In this document: piece by piece, positions 38,462-47,082 of the stretch
How positions within the stretch are numbered: position 1 is the stretch's first letter
Layout: each line of letters starts with the position of its first letter
NCBI GenBank assembly: GCA_965224785.1
Contig: OZ245062.1
Location: forward strand, 620,001-684,000
Length of the DNA stretch: 64,000 nucleotides
Direction: 5' to 3'
DNA from: JALSNL01 sp036479585
GTDB lineage: Bacteria; Bacteroidota; Ignavibacteria; Ignavibacteriales; Melioribacteraceae
Made by a program: the position numbers and the translations under genes
Notes under the pieces: model-generated
Database searches by the model: none
What the model was told of the DNA's origin: nothing
The model's input: the letters and a program-made list of their open reading frames with translations, nothing else

Positions 38462-40423
38462 ATGAACAGACTAAAAACTATACTTTTAATTTTATTTATT
38501 TTCGGTTCAACTTATACTTATAGTCAAGAGTTAAATAAATCTGAGAATGGAGTAGTTTCTATTAGCACTACCAATGTCTATAATCGTTTAAGTCCGCCAG
38601 AAATACATGATCTTACGTTAGGTGCAATCGGAAGTATTCTAATTCTTGCTGAATCAACTCGAGGGAATTTTTATGTAAATCTGGTCATTGTTTCTATACT
38701 TCATAGAATTATTTTTTGGACAATAGTTTTGAATCAAATGTTTACAGTTAATACTCCTGCTACACAAATAATTCCAAGTACTCCATTAGTTGGAGGACCT
38801 CCAACTTATAATGTTCTAGATGCCAGTAATGCTCCAAATGGATTTTATACTGGCATAACTGAAATAGATATTTTCCCATCCGAAAGAATTGGAATAAGAG
38901 GGAATAATACTGAAGCACAAATTTTCACTATTGAAAGGAGTACAGGAAATGTAATTTCAGAACTTACACTTCCGTTTGCCAGTAGTATGAATTCATTTAG
39001 AGATGGTTTTGATGTTGGGTTTAATAATACACCAAGCAAAATTGATAGAGGTTTTTTTAATTTTAATGGGGAACCCGCTTTGTTATTTGAAGATCCTGTA
39101 ACAGGCGTATTAGGTTATGAAGTATTTGATGTAAATCCGGGAGCATCATTCTCTCAACCAACTGAAATAGTTATAGTTGAAACAGTCGGATCTTCAAACG
39201 GAGGTTTAGTTTTTTTTGCGGCAGATGATGGAACACATGGACGAGAATTATTTATTAGTGATGGTACTTCCGCTGGAACTAAAATGGTAAAAGATATACA
39301 CACAACGTTTAGTTCTTTCCCCTATGATTTAACGGCAATGAATAATAAATTATATTTTGTGGGTGCTTCAAACGCTGAAAATAGTGAATTATGGGTTAGT
39401 GATGGAACCGAACTTGGAACAATGCTAATTAAAGATATTAACCCAACATTTGGACATTCAAACATTACTAATTTAATGAGTTATAATAATATGCTTTATT
39501 TTAGAGCCACTAATGGAGTTGATGGAACTGAGTTATGGAAGAGTGATGGAACAACATCTGGCACAATAATGATTAAAGATATTAATCAAAGCTCTTCATC
39601 TGCTGGTTCAAATCCGTACGGTTTTACTCCTTTTAAGAATAAAATTATCTTTATTGCAGATGATGGAATACATGGACACGAACTCTGGATTACGGATGGT
39701 AGTTTAGCTGGAACAGTATTAGTAAAAAATATTAATAATACTGGTGATGGTTCAGCAAGTTCAAATTCAATTATGCCTGGAATTGTAAACGGAGATGTAT
39801 TTTATTTTTATGCAGATGATGGAGTTCATGGAAAAGAATTGTGGATGTCTGATGGAACACGTGAAGGAACAACGTTAGCATACGATATAAATCCAGGGTC
39901 GTTAAGTTCTAACTCTTGGGCAGGTTGGGGAGTACTTGGGGGAGGTGCTCTTTATGTAGCCGCTGATGACGGAGTTATAGGACATGAATTACTAGTGTTT
40001 GAAAACGTCCCTACATCAGTACCATCAACAACTTTAAGTCTTAAGCTATTTTTGGAGGGAGCATATTCTTCTAATAAAATGACAACAAATTTATCTTCTG
40101 CAATTCCTTTCAACCAACCTTATAACAAACCTCCATTGAATTATAACGGAGATGAACGTATTGATAATAATTTTATCTCAACAAATAAAATTGTTGATTG
40201 GGTACTTGTGGAATTGAGAACAGGTAGTTCAGCTGTAAATGCAACAACAATATTTGCTAGAAAGGCAGTTCCTATAAACGAAGATGGTTTAATTGTTGAT
40301 CCTGATGATGGTACAACAAATGTTAATTTCTCTTGGGTTGATGCTGGAGAATATTTTATTACAGTTTATCATAGAAATCATTTAGCTGTAATTAGTTCTC
40401 AAGAAGTTACACTAACAAACTAG
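38462..40423 (+). CDS. ELWxxDGT-repeat exported protein without a recognisable sorting domain
   Basis: This 653-residue protein has a signal peptide (IFGSTYTYSQ). The central part has ELWxxDGT repeats that are close paralogues of the gene at 28140; one segment beginning TAMNNKLYFVGAS aligns almost residue for residue. The last ~130 residues differ: SLKLFLEGAYSSNKM, then VDWVLVELRTGSSA, SWVDAGEYFITVYHRNHLAV. This C-terminal module is found in other exported proteins of this phylum, usually followed by further sequence and a sorting domain. Here the protein ends at SSQEVTLTN. It may be retained in the periplasm, use another signal, or be truncated. It is last of the four-gene run and convergent with the NhaC gene. 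Confidence 0.75.
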   Translation: MNRLKTILLILFIFGSTYTYSQELNKSENGVVSISTTNVYNRLSPPEIHDLTLGAIGSILILAESTRGNFYVNLVIVSILHRIIFWTIVLNQMFTVNTPATQIIPSTPLVGGPPTYNVLDASNAPNGFYTGITEIDIFPSERIGIRGNNTEAQIFTIERSTGNVISELTLPFASSMNSFRDGFDVGFNNTPSKIDRGFFNFNGEPALLFEDPVTGVLGYEVFDVNPGASFSQPTEIVIVETVGSSNGGLVFFAADDGTHGRELFISDGTSAGTKMVKDIHTTFSSFPYDLTAMNNKLYFVGASNAENSELWVSDGTELGTMLIKDINPTFGHSNITNLMSYNNMLYFRATNGVDGTELWKSDGTTSGTIMIKDINQSSSSAGSNPYGFTPFKNKIIFIADDGIHGHELWITDGSLAGTVLVKNINNTGDGSASSNSIMPGIVNGDVFYFYADDGVHGKELWMSDGTREGTTLAYDINPGSLSSNSWAGWGVLGGGALYVAADDGVIGHELLVFENVPTSVPSTTLSLKLFLEGAYSSNKMTTNLSSAIPFNQPYNKPPLNYNGDERIDNNFISTNKIVDWVLVELRTGSSAVNATTIFARKAVPINEDGLIVDPDDGTTNVNFSWVDAGEYFITVYHRNHLAVISSQEVTLTN

Positions 40424-40462
40424 TATTTAATAAAAAATTAAATTGTTTTATGTAATAAGGAA

Positions 40463-41947
40463 CTATAAAATAAATCCTAATATCAAATACATTGTTGCAG
40501 TAACAGCTCCGCCAGTAAGAGCATAGGGAAGCTGAGTTTTAACATGATCAATATGATCACAAGCAGAAGCCATAGATGAAATAATAGTTGTATCTGAAAT
40601 AGGTGAACAATGATCACCGAAGACTCCCCCTCCAAGTGCAGCAGCAATTGTTAAGTATAAATTAGCATCAAGGTTTTGAGCCACCGGAACTCCAATAGCA
40701 ATCATAATAGCAAACGTTCCCCAAGATGTTCCTGTAGAAAAAGCAATTGCACTAGCTACCAAAAATATTACAAACGGAACAAACGAAGGTGCAAGCCATC
40801 CCTTAGTTATTTCAGCAATATAAAGTCCGGTTCCAAGTTCTTTGCAAACAGTTCCAATTGCAAAAGCCAGCATCATCAATAGGGCTAGGGGAATTAGACC
40901 ACTAATACCTTTAAAAATTAAATCGATAGTTTCCTTAAATGTAAAAATCTTTTGTGAGGTGTAAAGCATGCTCCCAACAGTTATAGCCATAAGAACAGAA
41001 TATAAAACTGATTCAGAACCCGAACCTTTGCCAAGTGCTGAAAATATTTGCATATACCAAGGAAGTTGTTCAATATTTGCAACACTACTCCAACCCGTAA
41101 ACACTAACATAAATGGCATCATAATTACCATTGTGAAAATCGGAATTATCATATTCAAAGCTCTTGCCGGAACACCTTCTTTCTTTTCCAAAGAGATAAT
41201 ATCAGTTGATATCATTGGAGTTGCTCCATCTCGCATTAACTTCCCATCTTCTCTTACTCTTCGCTCAGCTTCTTTCATTGAGCCAAAATCTTTTTGTGAG
41301 ATTATGAAATAAAGAACCATTGCTAATGCGATCATTGGATAAAAATTATAAGGGAAGGCTGCAATTAAAACACCAAGCGGATTGTCAAATCCTTGTGCTG
41401 CTATTAAGCCCATTATATATGCTCCCCAAGCATTTAGTGGAATTAAAATACAAGTTGGAGCTGATATAGAATCTGCAATGTAAGCTAATTTTTCTCTGGA
41501 GATTTTTAACTTATCAAACAACGGACGAAAAATTGAACCAACTGTTAAAACATTTATGCTCGATTCAACAAAAATAGAAACTCCAGTTATCCAAGCAAGA
41601 GTTTGAACAATTTTTCTTTTACTATTTGGGTCATCACTTTTTACTTTGTCAAGTTTCTTATTTACATAATTAATAAATCCTTCTACTCCGCCAGACCTTT
41701 GAATAAAGGCGATGAGAGCTCCGACAAGTGAACTAAACATAATTGTTCTTGTATTGCCAGGGTTTTTAAAAACATCAACAAGTGCTTGAATTGTTGCAAG
41801 AGTTCCGGTTAAAAAGTTTCCACCACTAAGAATTACCCAACCAAGCCAAATACCAAACAGCAATGAAACAAAAACTTGTTTAGTTTTAATTGCTAATACA
41901 ATTGCAAGTATTGGTGGAAGCACTGACCAAAAGTTGAAATGTTCCAT
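40463..41947 (-). CDS. NhaC-family Na+/H+ antiporter-type transporter
   Basis: This 494-residue protein has about 11 membrane helices. The opening SVLPPILAIVLAIKTKQVFVSLLFGIWLGW matches NhaC-family proteins. Conserved stretches are STGTSWGTFAIMIAIGVPVA and GGGVFGDHCSPISDTTIISSMAS near the C-terminus and SREKLAYIADSISAPTC in the middle. It most likely exchanges sodium for protons across the inner membrane, although related NhaC proteins transport other ions or amino acids. A second, longer member of the family is encoded at 53988. It is alone on this strand. Confidence 0.88.
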   Translation of the reverse strand: MEHFNFWSVLPPILAIVLAIKTKQVFVSLLFGIWLGWVILSGGNFLTGTLATIQALVDVFKNPGNTRTIMFSSLVGALIAFIQRSGGVEGFINYVNKKLDKVKSDDPNSKRKIVQTLAWITGVSIFVESSINVLTVGSIFRPLFDKLKISREKLAYIADSISAPTCILIPLNAWGAYIMGLIAAQGFDNPLGVLIAAFPYNFYPMIALAMVLYFIISQKDFGSMKEAERRVREDGKLMRDGATPMISTDIISLEKKEGVPARALNMIIPIFTMVIMMPFMLVFTGWSSVANIEQLPWYMQIFSALGKGSGSESVLYSVLMAITVGSMLYTSQKIFTFKETIDLIFKGISGLIPLALLMMLAFAIGTVCKELGTGLYIAEITKGWLAPSFVPFVIFLVASAIAFSTGTSWGTFAIMIAIGVPVAQNLDANLYLTIAAALGGGVFGDHCSPISDTTIISSMASACDHIDHVKTQLPYALTGGAVTATMYLILGFIL

Positions 41948-42341
41948 AGAGAAAAACCTTAGTTAGAATTGAAATGTAAGATATAATTATATGCATTAAA
42001 AAGTTAGTAGAAATTGAAATTGTACACTATAAAAACATTTAGTATGTTTGCATCGGAATTTTGAATAACAAAGTACTCTTAAACGAAAAATCTTGATCTA
42101 CCTCTTTTCTATTTTTTCATCGTAGAACCAGTTTTATTCCTTTTCCAAGATAATATGAATTCTGATTTTCCTATTTAGTTTAGGTTGTCATTCCGGTTGT
42201 CTTTTGTACCGGAATCTCATAAAATATCAGAGATTCTGGTATCATCAAAAAAATGAGATATCATTCAATGATGATACAAACGAAAGTAAACATTACTAGT
42301 TTGGCGAACATAAATATTTTATAATTAAATACAACAATGAA
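41948..42341. other. Divergent intergenic region with a decayed palindromic element
   Basis: This is 394 bases without a gene, holding the promoters of the NhaC and ABC-F genes. At 42184-42290 is a degraded member of the TGTCATTC element family: ATTCCGG (42190-42196) pairs with CCGGAAT (42209-42215), and TCATCAAAAAAATGA-type inverted words follow. Nothing else recognisable was seen. Confidence 0.4.
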
Positions 42342-43973
42342 ATGATAAGTACAAGCAACATTGCGTTAAGATATGGTAAGAGAGTTTTGTTCGAAGAAGT
42401 AAATCTTAAATTTACTCCCGGAAATTGTTATGGAATTATTGGAGCAAACGGAGCTGGTAAATCTACCTTTATAAAAATTCTTTCCGGTGATATTGAACAA
42501 ACTTCCGGACATGTAATTGTTACTCCAGGCAACCGACTTGCAACATTAAGTCAAGATCAATTTGAGTATGATGAATCTCAAGCATTGCAAACAGTAATGA
42601 TGGGACACAAAGAACTTTTTGCAATAATGGAAGAACGAGACGCATTATATTCGAAAGCGGATTTTAATGATGAAGACGGAATTAGAGCCGCAGAACTTGA
42701 AGGTGAGTTTGCCGAACTTTTTGGTTACGAAGCAGAATCAGAAGCTGCAGAATTGCTTAGTGGTTTAGGTATCAGTAGTTCAGACCAAACAAAACTGATG
42801 AAGGATTTATCTGCTAATGAAAAAGTAAAAATCCTTTTGGCTCAAGCCTTGTTTGGTAACCCTGATATATTATTGTTGGATGAACCAACAAACCATCTTG
42901 ATATTATTGCAATTGGATGGCTAGAAGATTTTTTGGAGAACTTTAAGAATACCGTAATTGTTATTTCTCATGATAGACATTTTATTAATAAAGTATGTAC
43001 TCACATTGCAGATATTGATTATAGCAAAATTGAAATGTACACCGGTAATTATGATTTTTGGTTGCAGAGTAGTCAGTTAGCTTCACAACAATCAAAAGAT
43101 TCTAATAAAAAGATTGAAGCTAAAAGAGCGGAGCTTCAAGATTTTATTGCTCGCTTTAGTGCAAACGCTTCTAAGTCAAAACAAGCAACATCAAGAAAAA
43201 AGCAGCTAGATAATTTAACACTTGAAGATATAAAACCTTCTTCTAGAAAAATGCCTTATATAGCTTTTAAGTCTAAGCGAGAGGCTGGGAATAATCTGTT
43301 AGAAATTGAAGATTTAGTCAAAAGTTCGGAAGAAGAAGTTTTATTAAACGATCTTTCATTTAAAGTTGATAGGGGAGATAAGATTGCACTTGTTGGTCCA
43401 AATGATTTAGTGAAATCTACATTGTTTAATATTTTGGCCGGGGAAGAAAAAGCTGAAAAAGGCAGCTATACTTGGGGAACGACAACTACTGTTGCATATT
43501 TTCCAAAAGATAGTTCTAAATATTTTGAAGCTGATCTAACACTTATAGACTGGCTTCGTCAATATTCGGAAGTAAAAGACGAAAAATTTATAAGAGGTTT
43601 TCTTGGCAGAATGCTTTTTAGCGGACAAGAATCATTAAAGAAAGTAGGAGTACTTTCTGGTGGCGAACGAGTAAGATGTATGTTGGCTAAGATGATGTTA
43701 AGTGGAGCAAATGTTCTTCTACTTGATGGTCCAACAAATCACTTGGATATGGAAGCCATCTCTGCATTAAACAATAGCCTGATAGATTTCCCCGGGACAA
43801 TTATTTTTAGTTCTCACGATCATCAGTTCATCCACACAATTGCAAATAGAATAATTGAAATTACTCCCAACCGAACAATTGATAAACGAATGACTTTTGA
43901 TGAATATATAAACGATGAAGGAATAAAAAAGGTTCACATGGAAGTGTATCATAATCTAGCAATAAATTTATAG
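42342..43973 (+). CDS. ABC-F family ATPase (YbiT/YkpA-like) with a degenerate second ATP site
   Basis: This 543-residue soluble protein has two ABC domains joined by a charged linker (~245-310) and no membrane segments. Domain 1 has a normal Walker A (GANGAGKST, 34-42), Walker B LLLDEPTNHLD (Glu181) and His210, but its signature is LSANE (156-160). Domain 2 has an abnormal Walker A, GPNDLVKST (352-360), and Walker B LLLDGPTNHLD, with Gly463 in place of the catalytic Glu. Its signature LSGGE (438-442) and His492 are normal. In the head-to-tail arrangement, site I is therefore intact while site II is degenerate at Walker A, Walker B and signature. A weak signature in domain 1 is also seen in YbiT/YkpA relatives. 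ABC-F proteins act on ribosomes; the specific role is unknown. Confidence 0.88.
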   Translation: MISTSNIALRYGKRVLFEEVNLKFTPGNCYGIIGANGAGKSTFIKILSGDIEQTSGHVIVTPGNRLATLSQDQFEYDESQALQTVMMGHKELFAIMEERDALYSKADFNDEDGIRAAELEGEFAELFGYEAESEAAELLSGLGISSSDQTKLMKDLSANEKVKILLAQALFGNPDILLLDEPTNHLDIIAIGWLEDFLENFKNTVIVISHDRHFINKVCTHIADIDYSKIEMYTGNYDFWLQSSQLASQQSKDSNKKIEAKRAELQDFIARFSANASKSKQATSRKKQLDNLTLEDIKPSSRKMPYIAFKSKREAGNNLLEIEDLVKSSEEEVLLNDLSFKVDRGDKIALVGPNDLVKSTLFNILAGEEKAEKGSYTWGTTTTVAYFPKDSSKYFEADLTLIDWLRQYSEVKDEKFIRGFLGRMLFSGQESLKKVGVLSGGERVRCMLAKMMLSGANVLLLDGPTNHLDMEAISALNNSLIDFPGTIIFSSHDHQFIHTIANRIIEITPNRTIDKRMTFDEYINDEGIKKVHMEVYHNLAINL

Positions 43974-43984
43974 AAGTTTTCTCA

Positions 43985-44005
43985 TTCGGGGAAGTAGTTC
44001 CCGAA
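43985..44005. repeat. Short hairpin downstream of the ABC-F gene
   Basis: TTCGGG (43985-43990) pairs with CCCGAA (44000-44005) around GAAGTAGTT, 12 bases after the stop. There is no T-tract. It may be a weak transcript end or a degenerate REP-like unit. Confidence 0.35.
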
Positions 44006-44066
44006 AACAATGGAATATTTCTTACTCATAATCTTTCTCTTAATCATACTCGCTTTTAGTTTTTTG

Positions 44067-44090
44067 TTGTCGAGGACTATTCCTCGACAA
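44067..44090. repeat. REP-like palindrome, copy 1
   Basis: TTGTCGAGGA and TCCTCGACAA are perfect 10-base arms around CTAT. It lies between the ABC-F stop and the radical SAM gene end. Confidence 0.8.
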
Positions 44091-44123
44091 TATTAAGACA
44101 GTTTTCGATAGCAGTTGACTAAA

Positions 44124-45634
44124 TCAATTATGTTTTATCTGTCTTTTATTTGAACGAGAAATAACTTTCTTATCTAAATCGGGAATGTTACTAGCTACAG
44201 CACGTAAAAAGTTTGGTAGTCTTCTTCCTGCAAAAACAAAAATATCTTGAACTAACAAATCAGCAATATTTTGCTTATCATATTTTTTCATTTCTGCAAG
44301 ATATTTGAACAACAATTCCGCAAGTCGGTTAAGTGATATTTGCCAAGTAGATGATGTGTTTTTATAAACCCATTCCGAGAACTCAAAAAAACTTGAATAG
44401 ACATCGGATTCATTCCAAATCAATTTTATACTTGTTCTAAAATTTCCGCTGTTGTAATATAAATCCCAAAAACGAGCTAGCCGTTTCATCTTTTGCATTT
44501 CAGAAAAAGAGATAAGATCATTTTGCAAAATCTCATAAGGTGGCGAATCAGAATAAACCATTCCGTATTTTTCATCATGTCGGTATAAATCCGTTCCAGA
44601 AAGTTTTTTTAGAATTCCAATTTGTATTTCGGCATCTGTTAACTTCATTAACGTGTTTAGGTTTTCTCCAAAACTCTCTAAGCTTTCACCTGGCAATCCA
44701 ATTATTAAATCAAAATGTAGATGAGTATTTGTTTCGTTTTCAAGAAAAGAAATATTCTTAAAAATTTTCTCAACATTAATTCTTCTACTAATGTTTTTGG
44801 CAATTTCAGGTTTAAGAGTTTGTATTCCTACTTCTAATTGTAAAGAAGCTGGTGGAAATAATTTCAATTTTTCCATAACTGATTTTGGAAAGTGTTCAGG
44901 TATCACTTCAAAGTGAATAAGGTATGGCGGTTCTTTGCTTAGAAAAAATCAAGAATTTGGTTTACAACATCAAAGTTGAGATTAAAAGTTCTATCAATAA
45001 ATTTAATTTTGCGTACACCACGTTGCCAGAATTTTTCCAAATGGCTAAGAATAATTTCTACATCAAAATATCTAACCATTTTATCAATTGATGATAAACA
45101 AAACTCACATGAGAAAGGACAACCTCGCGAAGCTTCAAAATATATTACTCGATTTTTAATATCGTCTTCGGTGTAATATTCATAGGGCAGCTCTATCTTT
45201 GATAAATCAACAGCCTCGGCTTTAAGAACTTTTTCTGAGGGTTGCTTTCCGCCTAATATATTTTTACATAATTGATAGAATAAAATATCTCCTTCACCTT
45301 GAATTATAAAATCTGCCGAGTCAAAATTTAATCGGAAAGGGAAATAACTTACTTCTGGTCCACCAAGAATTATTGTTTTTTCTGGAGCAACTTTTTTTAA
45401 TAGTTGCACAAGCCTTTCTATCTCAACAGCATTCCATATATAAACACTTAGTCCAATTATTTTAGGGTTTTCTTTAAGAATAGCCTCAGCCATGTCTTCA
45501 ATTTTATCTGATTTAATAAACTCCAGAATTGCAGAATGTCCTTTCAGTTCAGAAAGATTTGCATATAAATAACGCAGTCCTATTGATGTATGTATATATC
45601 TGGCATTAACCGTTGCTAAAATTATTTTTTTCAT
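44124..45634 (-). pseudogene. Cobalamin-binding radical SAM protein (B12-binding + rSAM + DUF4080-like), split by a frameshift
   Basis: The first part (45634 to 44939) has a B12-binding-like fold (IIGLSVYIWNAVEIERLVQLL, ILGGPEVSYFP) and the radical SAM cluster motif RGCPFSCEFC (C-x3-C-x2-C). It ends NQILDFF then stop. The second part (GTG at 44906 to 44124) resumes the rSAM barrel (LQLEVGIQTL, LHFDLIIGLPGES) and a DUF4080-like C-terminal domain. Between them the other frame reads LSKEPPYLIHFEVIPEHF without a stop, so adding one base to the six-base A run at 44943-44948 restores one ~500-residue protein. Cause: recent mutation, homopolymer sequencing error, or slippage. The reaction is unknown; relatives of this class methylate or rearrange small molecules or RNA. 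Confidence 0.82.
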
Positions 45635-45711
45635 TCTATGTTTTAAGTATTGAATTAAAATTTATTCCCAATATTATTTACTGACAAGAAGTTGTGTCTT
45701 TTGTTCTTTTG

Positions 45712-45735
45712 TTGTCGAGAACTATTCCTCGACAA
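45712..45735. repeat. REP-like palindrome, copy 2
   Basis: TTGTCGAGAA / CTAT / TCCTCGACAA, with one arm mismatch. It is 52 bases upstream of the decayed RAYT transposase start. Confidence 0.8.
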
Positions 45736-45786
45736 TATTTATTATATTGCCAAAGTAAAATTATAAAAATTAAATAGAAGAGAAGT

Positions 45787-46333
45787 ATGGGTTTGAGAAA
45801 TAGAAATAATCTAAGTGAAGAATAATTCTACTTTGTAACTACTACAGTTAGAAACTTTTCAAAAGTTTTTATCAATGACAAATACTGTAACATTTTAATC
45901 AATAATATCAAACACTACCTAAAGAGATACAAATTTATAGTCCTTGGTTACGTAATAATGCCAAGTCATTTCCATTGGATAGTTAAAACAGAACCAAATT
46001 TAGGAACTATCTCGGACATAATGAGAGATATTAAAAAATATACAGCTTGGGAAATTTTGTCACTTTTAGAAGAAGAAAAGAGCCAAGATATTTAAGAAGG
46101 ATGTAAAGCCCGGACAAAAGCAACAGTTTTGGATTCATAGATTTGATGACCAGGTGATAAGAAACAATAAAATGTTTTGGACTAAGTTAAAGTATATTCA
46201 TAACAATCCGGTTAAAGCTGGATTGGTTGAGAAGCCAATAGATTATAAATATTCTAGTGCTATAAACTATGTTGAAAAAGACCACTCAATAATATTTGTA
46301 GATACAAGTTGGGGTGGAGTTGATATAAATTAG
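45787..46333 (+). pseudogene. Decayed REP-associated tyrosine (RAYT) transposase, IS200-like Y1/HUH family
   Basis: From ATG 45787 the frame reads MGLRNRNNLSEE, then an in-frame TAA at 45823, then FYFVTTTVRNFSKVFIND and VLGYVIMPSHFHWIVKTEPN. The HFHW is the HUH nuclease motif. After a stop near 46096 a second frame continues with GQKQQFWIHRFDDQVIRNNK, KYIHNNPVKAGLVEKPIDYK and YSSAINYVEKD to TAG at 46331. This is the standard C-terminal half of RAYT proteins. Damage: one CAA-to-TAA-type stop plus a small deletion/frameshift. REP-like palindromes lie on both sides, as in REP-RAYT units. The protein is probably inactive; repeats in this region could have been mobilised by it or a relative elsewhere. 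Confidence 0.82.
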
Positions 46334-46337
46334 TTTT

Positions 46338-46361
46338 TTGTCGAGGAGTAGTCCTTGACAT
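46338..46361. repeat. REP-like palindrome, copy 3
   Basis: TTGTCGAGGA / GTAG / TCCTTGACAT, an imperfect copy five bases after the RAYT pseudogene stop. It starts the first unit of the 290-bp tandem repeat. Confidence 0.75.
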
Positions 46362-46628
46362 TATATCAAAAAACTGAACACTCAACAGCCAATGTTCAAT
46401 AAACAATTATCAAGTGTTTTAAAGTTAGAATTAAAGTTTAGCTGTTAAGTAGTTGAACATTGGAAGTTCTGTATTGATTATTGGATATTCGTTTTTTCCG
46501 TCTTTATGTTTTGCATATTCTTTTCTATACATACTTATCAATGTTTTAATTGGAAATCCAGTGCAAGTGCATTTCGGGAATCTTCAAAATACTCAACTAA
46601 AGTATTGTCATCTCTAACACGTAGTTTC

Positions 46629-46652
46629 TTGTCGAGAAGTAATCCTCGACAT
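46629..46652. repeat. REP-like palindrome, copy 4
   Basis: TTGTCGAGAA / GTAA / TCCTCGACAT, at the junction of the two tandem 290-bp units. Confidence 0.75.
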
Positions 46653-46918
46653 TATATCAAAAAACTGAACACTCAACAACCAATGTTCAATAAATAATTA
46701 TCAAGTGTTTTAAAGTTAGAATTAAAGTTTAGCTGTTAAATAATTGAACATTGGAAGTTTTGTATTGATTATTGGATATTTGTTTTTCCGTCTTTATGTT
46801 TTGCATATTCTTTTCTATACATACTTATCAATGTTTTAATTGGAAATCCAGTGCAAGTGCATTTCGGGAATCTTCAAAATACTCAACTAAAGTATTGTCA
46901 TCTCTAACACGTAGTTTC

Positions 46919-46942
46919 TTGTCGAGAAGTAATCCTCGACAG
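46919..46942. repeat. REP-like palindrome, copy 5
   Basis: It has the same arms and core as copy 4, at the end of the tandem repeat. The remaining 140 bases to the next gene show no further structure. Confidence 0.75.
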
Positions 46943-47082
46943 CATTCCAATCTTTTAATCTCAACTGTGCTATAAATCACACCACATAAACAAACACCTA
47001 TTTATATTTGTAAAATAGGATTAAGTGTACTATTTTATAAATAGCAATTCATCAAATAACTTTAACACAATTTGGAGCAACA

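Larger units (their letters stand above)
46338..46942. repeat. Tandem direct repeat, ~290-bp unit, two copies plus the start of a third
   Basis: Unit 1 (46338-46628) and unit 2 (46629-46918) are almost identical, and a third REP palindrome follows. Each unit contains a REP palindrome, an inverted pair CCAATGTTCAA (46389 in unit 1) with TTGAACATTGG (46453), and on the minus strand the tail of an unrecognised reading frame (DNTLVEYFEDSRNALALDF, stop at 46828-46830 in unit 2). No intact gene is present. Confidence 0.8.

Noticed and set aside
43767..43952. Minus-strand frame inside the ABC-F gene
   Set aside because: It is antisense to conserved H-loop and C-terminal coding sequence and has no recognisable motif.
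46506..46975. Two near-identical small plus-strand frames in the tandem repeat
   Set aside because: They are identical because the DNA is duplicated. They read through the REP palindrome and have no ribosome site.
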